A stretch of DNA of 64,000 nucleotides from positions 1-64,000 of the forward strand of contig JACREF010000010.1 of assembly GCA_016218365.1 (NCBI GenBank), written 5' to 3'. This DNA comes from Gammaproteobacteria bacterium. GTDB taxonomy: Bacteria > Pseudomonadota > Gammaproteobacteria > SZUA-140. Below, one piece after another: positions 1 through 6,884 of this stretch (within the stretch, counting starts at the first letter, position 1; each line of letters starts with the position of its first letter). The position numbers were made by a program, and so were the translations under genes. Below the pieces are notes generated by a model. That model was not told where the DNA came from, made no database searches, and was given only the letters and a program-made list of their open reading frames with translations.

Positions 1-468
1 ACCCTGCCACAGACTGCGCTGCAGCAACCGACTGCCTGGAAATATCAGACCGCCCTGATGCCGACCTTGTATCAGCACATCAATGGTCAGCGCCGTCCCG
101 CAATCGTAGATGCATACCTCCTCACCATAATCGCGAGCCGCAATCATCGCCAGCCAGCGATCGACGCCCAGCGTTGCCGGTTGCTGATACCCGCTGGTAA
201 CCCCGAAACCCTGCGCCTGACTCTGCACACATTCCACCGGGCAACCCCAGCGCTCGGCAAGCCATCGGGTCAGTTCAGTCGTAAACCGCGGCACCACACT
301 CGCCACCAGCACACGCTGCGGAGGGAGCATGTCGAGCCACGCCGCATCCAGCACCTGTGTTGTGCTGGCATCGTAGGCAGCTGTTGCCGCATCCTGGATC
401 ATCCCCTGCCGGGTGAGCCATGCCCACTTCAGATGGCTGTTGCCAGCATCAATCAGCAGGGTCTTCAA
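1..468 (-). CDS. coaX: Type III pantothenate kinase, C-terminus beyond window edge
   Basis: Phosphorylates pantothenate with ATP, the first step of coenzyme A synthesis, in the cytoplasm. Only the first 156 residues are inside the window and the frame is open to base 1. Translation from TTG at 468 gives LKTLLIDAGNSHLKWA, the family's N-terminal phosphate-binding segment (the motif IDAGNS). Further on it gives TLGVDRWLAMIAAR and then DCGTALTID, the type III signature and acidic catalytic region, followed by GGLIFPG. The TTG start overlaps the stop codon of the upstream birA gene (TTGA), so the two genes are translationally coupled. birA followed by coaX is a common proteobacterial order. No ATG lies nearby in frame, so a TTG start is the best choice. 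Identification is firm; the missing part is only the C-terminal half. Confidence 0.93.
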   Translation of the reverse strand, partial: MKTLLIDAGNSHLKWAWLTRQGMIQDAATAAYDASTTQVLDAAWLDMLPPQRVLVASVVPRFTTELTRWLAERWGCPVECVQSQAQGFGVTSGYQQPATLGVDRWLAMIAARDYGEEVCIYDCGTALTIDVLIQGRHQGGLIFPGSRLLQRSLWQG

Positions 469-1472
469 ACGCGCCCCCCTGTCATCGGGGCGACCGCGCG
501 TAAACTGACATCACCGCTATAGAAGCGGCGCAGTTCATTACCGACCTGCACCAGCAAGGCCCCCTTGGCATCGATGCCTGCTGCAATACCATGATAAAGA
601 CCATGAACCGTATCAATCTCGACCTCATGCCCCATCAGGACATCGTTGCTGCTCCAGTCTGCCAGCCATGCGGCGGCATTGCCGCTGGCCAGATCCTCTA
701 TAGCCGCGACCATCACCGTGACAAGCTCGGCGACCAGGTGATTGCGTGATACCGGCTGCCCGCAGCAGCGTTGCAGATCGGTCCATGGCTGGTCAATGTC
801 GGCAGCGGATGATGCCGGCATGTCGACATTGATCCCGACACCGGCCACCATCCGGTAGGCGCCGCCGCCCTCTCCCGCCATCTCGAGCAACAACCCGCCC
901 AACTTGCGGCCATCGACCAGGATATCATTTGGCCATTTCACACCAAGGCCTGCGATACCATAGCCCTTCAGGGCCTGTAGCACGGCAGCGCCGAGCACCA
1001 GCGGCAACAGTGAAATATCAGCGCCGCCACGCTGATCCAGCCACATCATGGACAGATATATGTTACGCGCAAACGGTGATGACCAGCGCCGGCCGCGGCG
1101 CCCGCGTCCGGAGAGCTGCCGCTCGGCCAGGCAGACGCGATAACCGTTGGTGGCAGCACGGTGCAACAGCAGATGGCTATTGGTGGAATCAACCTCGTCA
1201 AGGATCTCGATCTGGCCAATCCTGGCAGAGATCGCCGGGGTCAGCCCGGCTGCGATGCCCTGCTGTGACAGCAACTCCAGCGGCTGCGCCAGACGGTATC
1301 CCCGGCCACGGACGGCAAACACCCCCAGCCCCAGCATCTCGAGCTTCCTGAGGGCCTTCCAGATCGTCGCCCGACTGACACCGGCGTACTCCCCCATCTC
1401 CGCGCCGGAATGAAAATCCCCATCGGACAACATCGACACTAATCTGTACTGCAGTGGTTTCATGCTGCCCAA
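465..1472 (-). CDS. birA: Bifunctional biotin-protein ligase / biotin operon repressor
   Basis: Makes biotinyl-5'-AMP and transfers biotin to the acetyl-CoA carboxylase carrier protein; the long form also represses biotin genes. The 335 residues comprise a winged-helix DNA-binding domain (about residues 5-60, with SRATIWKAL as recognition helix) and the ligase domain. The ligase shows GRGRRG at 122-127 (adenylate-binding loop), KWPNDIL at 179-185 and the catalytic lysine of GRKLGG near 190, then the small C-terminal SH3-like domain. The length matches the bifunctional class rather than the short ligase-only class, so a regulatory role is likely. Translation may begin at the first or the fourth codon (ATG at 1472 or 1463). 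Its stop overlaps the start of coaX. bioA at 6885 is a plausible regulated target, but no operator was identified. Confidence 0.95.
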   Translation of the reverse strand: MGSMKPLQYRLVSMLSDGDFHSGAEMGEYAGVSRATIWKALRKLEMLGLGVFAVRGRGYRLAQPLELLSQQGIAAGLTPAISARIGQIEILDEVDSTNSHLLLHRAATNGYRVCLAERQLSGRGRRGRRWSSPFARNIYLSMMWLDQRGGADISLLPLVLGAAVLQALKGYGIAGLGVKWPNDILVDGRKLGGLLLEMAGEGGGAYRMVAGVGINVDMPASSAADIDQPWTDLQRCCGQPVSRNHLVAELVTVMVAAIEDLASGNAAAWLADWSSNDVLMGHEVEIDTVHGLYHGIAAGIDAKGALLVQVGNELRRFYSGDVSLRAVAPMTGGRV

Positions 1473-1545
1473 CTTGCCATGCCCTGTGCAATTCTAGCGA
1501 ACAGGGACTGGAAAAACACCCGGCAACACCGTTGACTGTAGATTA

Positions 1546-1700
1546 GCAGGCTATTGAAAAACAGCCTGCGTGCGGCGCAAGGAGGCGCCGCCATTTTTCA
1601 AGCCGGGTTTATCTGCTTGAAAAATGGAGCAAAGCAGAAATCACATTTTTGCTTTGCGGGTTGAAAAAGGCCATGGACGGCCTTTTCAACATCCTGTTAG
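1546..1700. repeat. Dispersed element made of five successive hairpins
   Basis: Five inverted repeats lie one after another: GCAGGCT/AGCCTGC (1546-1568), GCGGCGC/GCGCCGC (1572-1591), CATTTTTCAAGC/GCTTGAAAAATG (1592-1626), GCAAAGCA/TGCTTTGC (1629-1657) and GTTGAAAAAGGCC/GGCCTTTTCAAC (1660-1690). The outer ends (GCAGGCTATTGAAAA and the complement of TTTTCAACATCCTGTT) are themselves imperfect inverted repeats, as in miniature transposable elements. The last hairpin with its tail recurs alone at 15013-15042. It lies downstream of the microprotein gene terminator and upstream of birA. It carries no open frame of its own. Confidence 0.75.
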
Positions 1701-1703
1701 ACC

Positions 1704-1733
1704 GAAAAAAAACCGGGCCCCTGCGGGCCCGGT
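1704..1733 (-). terminator. Rho-independent terminator of microprotein gene 1
   Basis: On the minus strand a perfect 9-bp GC stem (ACCGGGCCC with GGGCCCGGT, loop of four) is followed by a run of eight or nine T. It lies 28 bases past the stop of the small gene at 1761-1859, with nothing else on that strand in between, which supports that gene being real and transcribed as its own unit. Confidence 0.88.
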
Positions 1734-1760
1734 CTGCAATCTTTACTGAAATATCCTCGA

Positions 1761-1859
1761 TCACATCACGGCGGCCAGCGCCCATAGTGCCAGCGTGATT
1801 GCCGTCAAACCTATCACGATCATGCTGTCATCAGAACTTGCATCCCTGTGTGCGCTCAT
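1761..1859 (-). CDS. 32-residue single-span membrane microprotein, copy 1
   Basis: A very short gene: ATG at 1859, 32 codons, TGA at 1761. A strong ribosome site, GGAGG, sits 7 bases before the ATG, and a strong terminator follows at 1704-1733, so this looks like a complete small transcription unit. The peptide starts MSAHRDASSDDSM, a polar and acidic N-terminus, then has about 18 hydrophobic residues (IVIGLTAITLALWALAAV) and ends in Met. It would form one membrane helix with the acidic tail on one side. A second gene of identical length and the same plan lies at 2654-2752. No family was recognised; possibilities include a subunit or regulator of a membrane complex, or a small toxin-like peptide. 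The coding call rests on the ribosome site, terminator and the paired copy. Confidence 0.72.
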   Translation of the reverse strand: MSAHRDASSDDSMIVIGLTAITLALWALAAVM

Positions 1860-1904
1860 AACAACACCTCCGGTAGTTGGGTAGAGCCTTGATTCTATTC
1901 CAGT

Positions 1905-1985
1905 GAATACAATTCCATCACAATTAATATGGAAATATTTTAAGACAATTTGACAATATATTGATTGTATTGTTTATTATGACCT
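1905..1985 (-). promoter_or_regulatory. AT-rich leader or promoter region of microprotein gene 1
   Basis: This stretch is strikingly AT-rich against the surrounding GC-rich DNA and lies directly upstream of the microprotein gene on the minus strand. Several -10-like hexamers are present (for example TAGAAT and TAAAAT read on the minus strand) with TTGTCA and TTGTCT as possible -35 boxes. I cannot choose a single promoter. Confidence 0.4.
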
Positions 1986-2078
1986 TGGCATTATCTATTC
2001 AACAGCACGTCAATTTCCCGTCTATCCCGCGCGCCCAGGCACGCCCGGCCTCGCTCAACAACACGCTGACTCATAAAG

Positions 2079-2227
2079 GGAAGCTCTGAATAATTCCATC
2101 CTGGAATTCTCAGAGCACGGAAAGCGGAAAACGTGGTTTTCACTTTCCTTCACTACCATGACCTACTGTCATGGTAGTGGCGGCATATCGGTGTGCCGCA
2201 GGAACCTATGAATTGATCAGAGGTTCC
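2079..2227. repeat. Four-hairpin miniature element, copy 1
   Basis: Bases 2079-2204 match 28355-28480 with only three differences in 126. The copy folds into four consecutive stem-loops: 2083-2116, 2119-2148 (14-base left arm, 3-base loop), 2151-2179 (perfect 12-bp stem, 5-base loop) and 2180-2199. The ends are inverted repeats: GGAAGCTCTGAATAATT at the left and the complement of AATTGATCAGAGGTTCC at the right, which marks the element as MITE-like. No coding frame or transposase is present. It sits between microprotein gene 1 and the small gene at 2324. Confidence 0.85.
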
Positions 2228-2323
2228 AAAGGTAAATAAAAAAGACCTGGTTGCGGCCGCTATCACAACATCGGCACAAATGATGCAGGCACGTTGATGT
2301 CCACACTGATCAGGAGCAATACC

Positions 2324-2593
2324 ATGCTCAGTTATATCTACCAGATCGCCCATTACTTCGAACGGTCACACGGCGTACGCCCCAATGCGCTGTATCTGAA
2401 CAAGGATCATTTCAGACGGCTGCGTGATGCCTTTGGAGACCCTGATGACATCGAGGCCATGACCCGCCATGTCGGGATGCGGCTGATCATCAGCAATGAC
2501 GCGCTGCACCCGCATCTGGCCTACCTGCAGAACCTGGATCCGCGGCGCCGGCATGCCCATGCCAGCACACCGCAACCGGCCCGGGCACGCTGA
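2324..2593 (+). CDS. Conserved-looking hypothetical protein, 89 residues
   Basis: I do not recognise a named family. The start at 2324 (MLSYIYQIAHYF) is chosen because AGGAG lies 8 bases upstream; an in-frame ATG at 2294 lacks such a site. The product has a compact first 65 residues containing aromatic and charged motifs (YIYQIAHYFER, NALYLNKDHFRRL, and RLIISNDALHPH) and a low-complexity Arg/His/Ala/Pro tail. There is no signal peptide or membrane segment, so it is probably cytoplasmic. It lies alone on the plus strand between the two microprotein genes, and the hairpin at 2601-2627 immediately follows its stop, though the T-run of that hairpin favours the opposite strand. Codon usage resembles neighbouring genes. 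Moderately sure it is a real gene, no function assigned. Confidence 0.65.
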   Translation: MLSYIYQIAHYFERSHGVRPNALYLNKDHFRRLRDAFGDPDDIEAMTRHVGMRLIISNDALHPHLAYLQNLDPRRRHAHASTPQPARAR

Positions 2594-2627
2594 AAAGAAA
2601 AAGGCCCATGTTTTACACATGGGCCTT
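2594..2627 (-). terminator. Rho-independent terminator of microprotein gene 2
   Basis: Read on the minus strand, AAGGCCCATGTG pairs with ACATGGGCCTT around a short loop and is followed by TTTTCTTTTC. It lies 27 bases past the stop of the gene at 2654-2752. It may also slow plus-strand transcripts from 2324-2593, but the T-run is on the minus side. Confidence 0.85.
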
Positions 2628-2653
2628 GCGGACTAAAACCCTGATACAGGGTC

Positions 2654-2752
2654 TTACATCACAACCTTGGCAACTGCAGCGACCACCAGCACGATGGCTG
2701 CCAGCGATGTTACCAGGATGAAGTCGTGATCACTTGCTGATTTCTGCGCCAT
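2654..2752 (-). CDS. 32-residue single-span membrane microprotein, copy 2
   Basis: ATG at 2752, 32 codons, TAA at 2654. The ribosome site AGGAAGAGGAGT ends a few bases before the ATG, and a clear terminator follows. The peptide begins MAQKSASDHDF, followed by about 18 hydrophobic residues (ILVTSLAAIVLVVAAVA) and ends KVVM. Length, acidic SxSD-type N-terminus, single helix and terminal VM parallel the gene at 1761-1859, which suggests paralogues. It lies 83 bases downstream of the bactofilin gene on the same strand, so it could be read from the bactofilin promoter or from its own. No known family was recognised. A single-span helix of this size would sit in the inner membrane, possibly bound to a larger complex. 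Confidence 0.72.
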   Translation of the reverse strand: MAQKSASDHDFILVTSLAAIVLVVAAVAKVVM

Positions 2753-2835
2753 ACCCACTCCTCTTCCTTATCTTGGTTTAATACCAGCCCCCGCGGGGAC
2801 GGGCCTATAGACCTTAGCAAATCGGCCACGGCCAT

Positions 2836-3270
2836 TCAAGTCGCCTCTGCTGACTCGTCCGGGCCCAGGCGGCGTTCGCGAAAGCGTACCACCTCGGTAT
2901 TGCCCTGCATCCGGATCTCGCCATCGTGCACAGCACCCTCTTCTATCGCTACCATCGGGGCGGTGATCGTCCCCTTGATGCGGGCGGTACGGGTCACCTC
3001 CAGCTTGTTGCCGGCAATCACGGTGCCCTCAACCCGTCCGGAGATGATCGCATACGGGGCGTTAATGGTCCCCTGCCAGCGCCCCTGCTCCCCGAGCACA
3101 ACCACGGCCTCAAACCTGCCATCACCCTTGACGCTGCCATTGATGATGCTGTTGTCACTGCCCTCGAGCTGACCGATGAACTCACTGTGCTGACCGATCA
3201 GGGTCGTAAATTGTTGTACTTCATCCATAATCCGGCGACGTTTCTTGATGCTCAATGCTGCTCTCCTCAT
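2836..3270 (-). CDS. Bactofilin-family polymer-forming protein
   Basis: Bactofilins self-assemble into filaments used for cell shape, stalk or polar positioning. The core (about residues 25-125) shows the family's short hydrophobic beta-helix repeats, such as STIING-like SIINGSVKG, GTINAPYAIISGRVEG and ARIKGTITAPMVAIEEGAVHDG. The length of 144 is typical. The start is ambiguous: ATG at 3270 has a poor ribosome site, while an in-frame TTG at 3255 is preceded by AGGAG at 7 bases and would give LSIKKRRRIMDE; ATG at 3228 is also possible. The first residues are basic, as is common for membrane-tethering bactofilin tails. It is divergent from the VWA gene at 3435 across a region holding a 14-bp palindrome, and upstream of microprotein gene 2. 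Confidence 0.9.
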   Translation of the reverse strand: MRRAALSIKKRRRIMDEVQQFTTLIGQHSEFIGQLEGSDNSIINGSVKGDGRFEAVVVLGEQGRWQGTINAPYAIISGRVEGTVIAGNKLEVTRTARIKGTITAPMVAIEEGAVHDGEIRMQGNTEVVRFRERRLGPDESAEAT

Positions 3271-3331
3271 TCTTCATCGCTGCGGCCGCACCATACCGAT
3301 CCAGCCAGCAAGCTTAATGTTATTAGGTCAA

Positions 3332-3345
3332 TTCTTGATCAAGAA
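3332..3345. promoter_or_regulatory. Perfect 14-bp palindrome in the divergent intergenic region
   Basis: TTCTTGATCAAGAA is a perfect palindrome placed between the divergent bactofilin and VWA genes, a suitable site for a dimeric regulator. On the minus strand TTGATC within it is followed 17 bases later by CATTAA, a weak promoter candidate for the bactofilin gene. No regulator is identified. Confidence 0.4.
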
Positions 3346-3434
3346 CGGTGTGCGCGCCTTATTTCTCAAGCTATCAAATAGTTATTCCGATAACAACCAT
3401 ACCGGCAGGCCCGTCCACTACTAGGGAAGGCAAC

Positions 3435-5327
3435 ATGAAGGACGCCACGCCACGTGCGCGACTGTTATTATCTGCCCTGTTGTTGACCTTGTCGATGACG
3501 GGACGGCAGGCCGTTGCCCAGACCACCCCCGACGCCACCCCTAAACACCACGAGATCCGCATCCTCATCGATGTCTCGGGCAGCATGAAGGTCAATGATC
3601 CGGAGAACCTGCGCCAACCGGCGCTGCGCTTGATCAGTACCGTGATACCGGATGGTTATCGCGCAGGTGTCTGGACCTTTGGCGAATTCGTCAACATGCT
3701 GATCCCGCCCGAGCCGATCAATGCCGGCTGGCGGACCCGGGTTGCCGAGGCCAGCCAGCAGATTGCATCACATGGCCTGTTTACCAACATCCCGGCCGCG
3801 CTGGATGATGCAAGCTGGGACTGGCTCAAGCCGCCCACCGCTGAGGTCGAACGCAGCCTAATCCTGCTGACCGATGGCCTGGTCGACATCGACCGCGATG
3901 TCACCGTCAACCGCAAGGCCCGCGACAAGCTGCTGAACTCCACACTGCCAGGACTGGAAAAGGGCGGGGTCAAGGTCTATGGCATTGCATTGTCGGAAAA
4001 CGCCGACATTGCACTGCTGCAACAACTGGCAGAACGCACCCATGGTTCATTCGAACAGATCCAGAACGCCGAACAGCTGGAGCGAGTCTTTTTCCGGATG
4101 TTTGAGCGCGCAACCCAGCCTGCTACGGTACCACTGTCAGCCGACAACGAATTCGACATCGACCATTCAATCACTGAACTTACGCTGCTGGTGTTCCGTG
4201 AAGCCAGGGCCCCGGACACTGAGGTCATCCAGCCCGACACCCGCGTCCTGAACAAAGATACCCGCCGCGATCCGAATGTTTCATGGCACCACGAATCCCG
4301 CTATGACCTGGTCACCATCCGCGCGCCGCTGGCCGGACACTGGCGCATCAATGCCCCGGTCAATGAGGACAATCGCGCCATGGTGGTGACCGATCTGCAG
4401 CTGCTCGCCACCCAGCCACCACCACATCTGCTCGAGGGCGACCCGCTGACAGTGAGCATCATGCTGGCCGATCGTGGGCAGGCCATCACCCGCAAGGACT
4501 TCCTGCGCTTCGTCAAGGTTAATGTCACGCAGGACAACGGCAAGGGCCGGCCGGAGCGCTGGCGTGTCAGTGATGACGGCAGAAACTCCGATGCCCAGGC
4601 CGGAGACGGTATCTATACCCTGACCGTGAACAAGGCACTGCCCGGCGGCCAGCACCAGCTGGTCATCAATGCCGAAGGCAAGACATTCCGGCGCGAACGC
4701 CGCTACACCATCACGGTCCATAATGCCCCGGCGCTGGCCCAGCTGACGCCAACCGACAGCAGCGCCCACAGCAGTCCGTCCCTGGTCATCACCCCGATCA
4801 CGGACCTGATCGATCCCGCATCGATGAAGGTCAGTGTGCTGCTGAAAAATGCCAAGGGTGAGGAGCGGCTGGAACCGATCGCCAGCAACCAGGAATGGCG
4901 CCTGGATCTCGGCGAGCGGCTGGAACAGGCGGAATATACTGCTCTGATCGACATCAGTGGCAAACGTCCGAACGGCAAGGCCGTCGCCGCGACACTGCCC
5001 GCGATGAAGCTGGCGCGCACAGCACGCAAGACGGCCGCAGCCGTTGCCAATCCGACTGCCGCAGCACCTGCCACCAAGGCGGCGCAACATCCGGCAGCAA
5101 AAAACAGCAACACGGCACACCAGACCAAGGGCACGCCGCGCAGCCGTCTGCCGCTGTTCTGGATCGAGGTGGCCGCATTCAATATATTGCTGGCGCTCGC
5201 CCTCTACTTTGGCTATCGCCGATGGAAGGGGGTCTTTGCGGCCAAGAAAAAGCCCTGGGATGACCTGGATCATGACGAGTCCGAATCCACTCAACCTACT
5301 GATGCTGACAAAAAGAGTGATGCCTGA
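3435..5327 (+). CDS. Exported von Willebrand factor type A protein with C-terminal membrane anchor
   Basis: The start ATG at 3435 follows AGGGAAGG and begins a signal peptide (hydrophobic residues 10-22, AxA cleavage near 28). A VWA domain runs from about residue 40 to 235 with a complete metal-ion (MIDAS) site: D46-V-S48-G-S50 and LLTDG further on. The middle 250 residues look like extracellular beta-sandwich modules of the kind found in choice-of-anchor VWA proteins. Next comes an Ala/Pro/Lys-rich linker, then a single transmembrane helix (FWIEVAAFNILLALALYFGY) and a short acidic cytoplasmic tail. The protein is therefore periplasmic and held in the inner membrane. Its stop codon overlaps the start of the next gene, which encodes a coiled-coil membrane protein, suggesting the two act together. 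The ligand is unknown. Confidence 0.85.
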   Translation: MKDATPRARLLLSALLLTLSMTGRQAVAQTTPDATPKHHEIRILIDVSGSMKVNDPENLRQPALRLISTVIPDGYRAGVWTFGEFVNMLIPPEPINAGWRTRVAEASQQIASHGLFTNIPAALDDASWDWLKPPTAEVERSLILLTDGLVDIDRDVTVNRKARDKLLNSTLPGLEKGGVKVYGIALSENADIALLQQLAERTHGSFEQIQNAEQLERVFFRMFERATQPATVPLSADNEFDIDHSITELTLLVFREARAPDTEVIQPDTRVLNKDTRRDPNVSWHHESRYDLVTIRAPLAGHWRINAPVNEDNRAMVVTDLQLLATQPPPHLLEGDPLTVSIMLADRGQAITRKDFLRFVKVNVTQDNGKGRPERWRVSDDGRNSDAQAGDGIYTLTVNKALPGGQHQLVINAEGKTFRRERRYTITVHNAPALAQLTPTDSSAHSSPSLVITPITDLIDPASMKVSVLLKNAKGEERLEPIASNQEWRLDLGERLEQAEYTALIDISGKRPNGKAVAATLPAMKLARTARKTAAAVANPTAAAPATKAAQHPAAKNSNTAHQTKGTPRSRLPLFWIEVAAFNILLALALYFGYRRWKGVFAAKKKPWDDLDHDESESTQPTDADKKSDA

Positions 5328-6027
5328 CATGTCGGCACTGACCATCATGCTGATCGAACTGATTGCGGGACTGACGCTGATCTCTGGATTTTTTATCTGG
5401 CGTCATATCCGGAATTACCGTGCCGACCATCAGGCACTGCTGAATCTGACTGAAAAGATCCGCAGCTGCCGCGAGGAGCGCACGGCGACGCTGCGCAACT
5501 TCCTGCATGAGAACTGTGGTTATGAAGACACCAGTGCCGGCGAAACGGCCAAGCTACTGGTCAACTTCGAACAGAAGTTCTACAAAACCATCATGGATAT
5601 CTACCAGAAACGCGACGCCACGGCCGTGAAGGATCTGGATCAGATCACCGAACGGCTGACCACGGCCTATCGCAACCTGACCGCTGATGCCACCAGCAAG
5701 ATGGAGACCTCATTGCAACAGCAACATGAGACGGCCACCGTCCATCTGGCGCAGAGCGCCAAGGAACTGGAACAGAAGAACAACGAACTGCAACAAGAGG
5801 TTTCATCACTGCATAAGGAGATGGAGGTTACAGTCACCGAATATACCTCGGCCTTCCGCAACCGCCAGACTCACAAGCCGGCACCTGCCGCCGCCCCGAC
5901 CCCAGGCGAAGCGCCGGCACCCACTGACCAGGAAATCGAACATGTGGAGCTCAGTGAACCGGCCCCGGCTGTCCCGCCCGACCAACCGCCAGCAGATGTC
6001 GTGGCCAAGCAGGCGCCCAAGACATAA
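5320..6027 (+). CDS. Membrane-anchored coiled-coil protein of unknown function
   Basis: Starts at ATG 5320 (MPDMSAL) or ATG 5329; the first overlaps the stop of the VWA gene by 8 bases, showing translational coupling. About 235 residues: an N-terminal transmembrane helix (TIMLIELIAGLTLISGFFIW), a helical region of about 110 residues, a coiled coil from about 120 to 185 rich in Glu, Gln and Lys (HLAQSAKELEQKNNELQQEV), and a Pro/Ala/Glu-rich tail. No enzyme motif is visible. The topology suggests that the helices and tail lie in the cytoplasm. I do not recognise the family. The obvious inference is a partner for the VWA protein, linking its periplasmic domain to something inside. A terminator hairpin follows at once. 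Confidence 0.75.
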   Translation: MPDMSALTIMLIELIAGLTLISGFFIWRHIRNYRADHQALLNLTEKIRSCREERTATLRNFLHENCGYEDTSAGETAKLLVNFEQKFYKTIMDIYQKRDATAVKDLDQITERLTTAYRNLTADATSKMETSLQQQHETATVHLAQSAKELEQKNNELQQEVSSLHKEMEVTVTEYTSAFRNRQTHKPAPAAAPTPGEAPAPTDQEIEHVELSEPAPAVPPDQPPADVVAKQAPKT

Positions 6028-6029
6028 TG

Positions 6030-6061
6030 AATAACAGGCCGGCAAACGCCAGCCTGTTATT
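6030..6061 (+). terminator. Terminator hairpin after the VWA/coiled-coil pair
   Basis: AATAACAGGC pairs perfectly with GCCTGTTATT across a 12-base loop, 3 bases after the stop of the coiled-coil gene, followed by TTGTACCTT. The T-run is weak. Because the next gene is convergent, the hairpin could serve both strands. Confidence 0.6.
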
Positions 6062-6121
6062 TGTACCTTGATAAACTTGAAAACTGAACAGCCTTGCAGC
6101 CCTTCAGCTGCGCCTACCACG

Positions 6122-6724
6122 TCATAATTTGTCGGCCTCGGCCGCCAGATAGGAGGCCACACCGTCCGCCGTAGGCTTCATGCCCTTGTCGCCCTTCTCC
6201 CAGCCTGCCGGACAGACCTCGCCATGTTTTTCGGTGAACTGCAGCGCATCGATCATGCGCAGCATCTCGTCGACATTGCGGCCCAGCGGCAGGTCATTGA
6301 TCACCTGATGACGGACCACCCCCTCCTTGTCGATCAGGAAGGAGCCGCGCAGCGCCACCGCGTTATTGATCAGCACGTCATAGTCGCGGCTGATATCCTT
6401 GCTCAGGTCCGCCACCAGCGGGTATCTGACCGTGCCGATGCCGCCATTCTTGATTGCGGTGTTACGCCACGCCGCGTGCGAGAAATGGGAGTCCACAGAA
6501 CAGCCGACGACCTGCACGCCGCGCTGTTCGAACTCAGCAATCCGGTGATCAAAGGCAATCAACTCCGACGGACAGACAAAGGTGAAATCCAGCGGGTAGA
6601 AGAACAACACGACCTGTTTCTTGCCGCGATAGTCCGACAACTTGAAATCCTCCTTGAAGCTGCCATCCGGCATCACTGCCGTGGCGGTAAAGTCCGGTGC
6701 AGGCCGGGTAACCAATACGCTCAT
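6122..6724 (-). CDS. 2-Cys peroxiredoxin (AhpC/Prx family)
   Basis: Reduces hydrogen peroxide and organic hydroperoxides with a peroxidatic cysteine recycled by thioredoxin or AhpF. The start at 6724 (MSVLVTRPAPDF) is preceded by GAAGGAGA and matches the family N-terminus. Of 200 residues, C51 in DFTFVCPSE is the peroxidatic cysteine and C171 in EVCPAGW is the resolving cysteine, so it is a typical 2-Cys enzyme. The C-terminal YL/YF-type segment is present as SYLAAE. No ahpF lies nearby, so a thioredoxin partner elsewhere is more likely. It is a stand-alone gene convergent with the VWA pair and divergent from bioA. Confidence 0.94.
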   Translation of the reverse strand: MSVLVTRPAPDFTATAVMPDGSFKEDFKLSDYRGKKQVVLFFYPLDFTFVCPSELIAFDHRIAEFEQRGVQVVGCSVDSHFSHAAWRNTAIKNGGIGTVRYPLVADLSKDISRDYDVLINNAVALRGSFLIDKEGVVRHQVINDLPLGRNVDEMLRMIDALQFTEKHGEVCPAGWEKGDKGMKPTADGVASYLAAEADKL

Positions 6725-6884
6725 CTGTCGTCTCCTTCTCAATGGTTGCGGTATTGCGCTTAGTGTAGCGCGTTTGCAACGGCACCACCAAACCGGCAAA
6801 ACCATGCAAAATTAGGTTATTTATCCCTGCAACCATGACAGCCCTCCCCGCCTGGGCTACACTCCGCTGATCATTGAGACCCTG

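Noticed and set aside
58-522. A 154-codon plus-strand open frame at the left edge
   Set aside because: It is opposite the clear coaX reading frame, whose motifs decide the strand.
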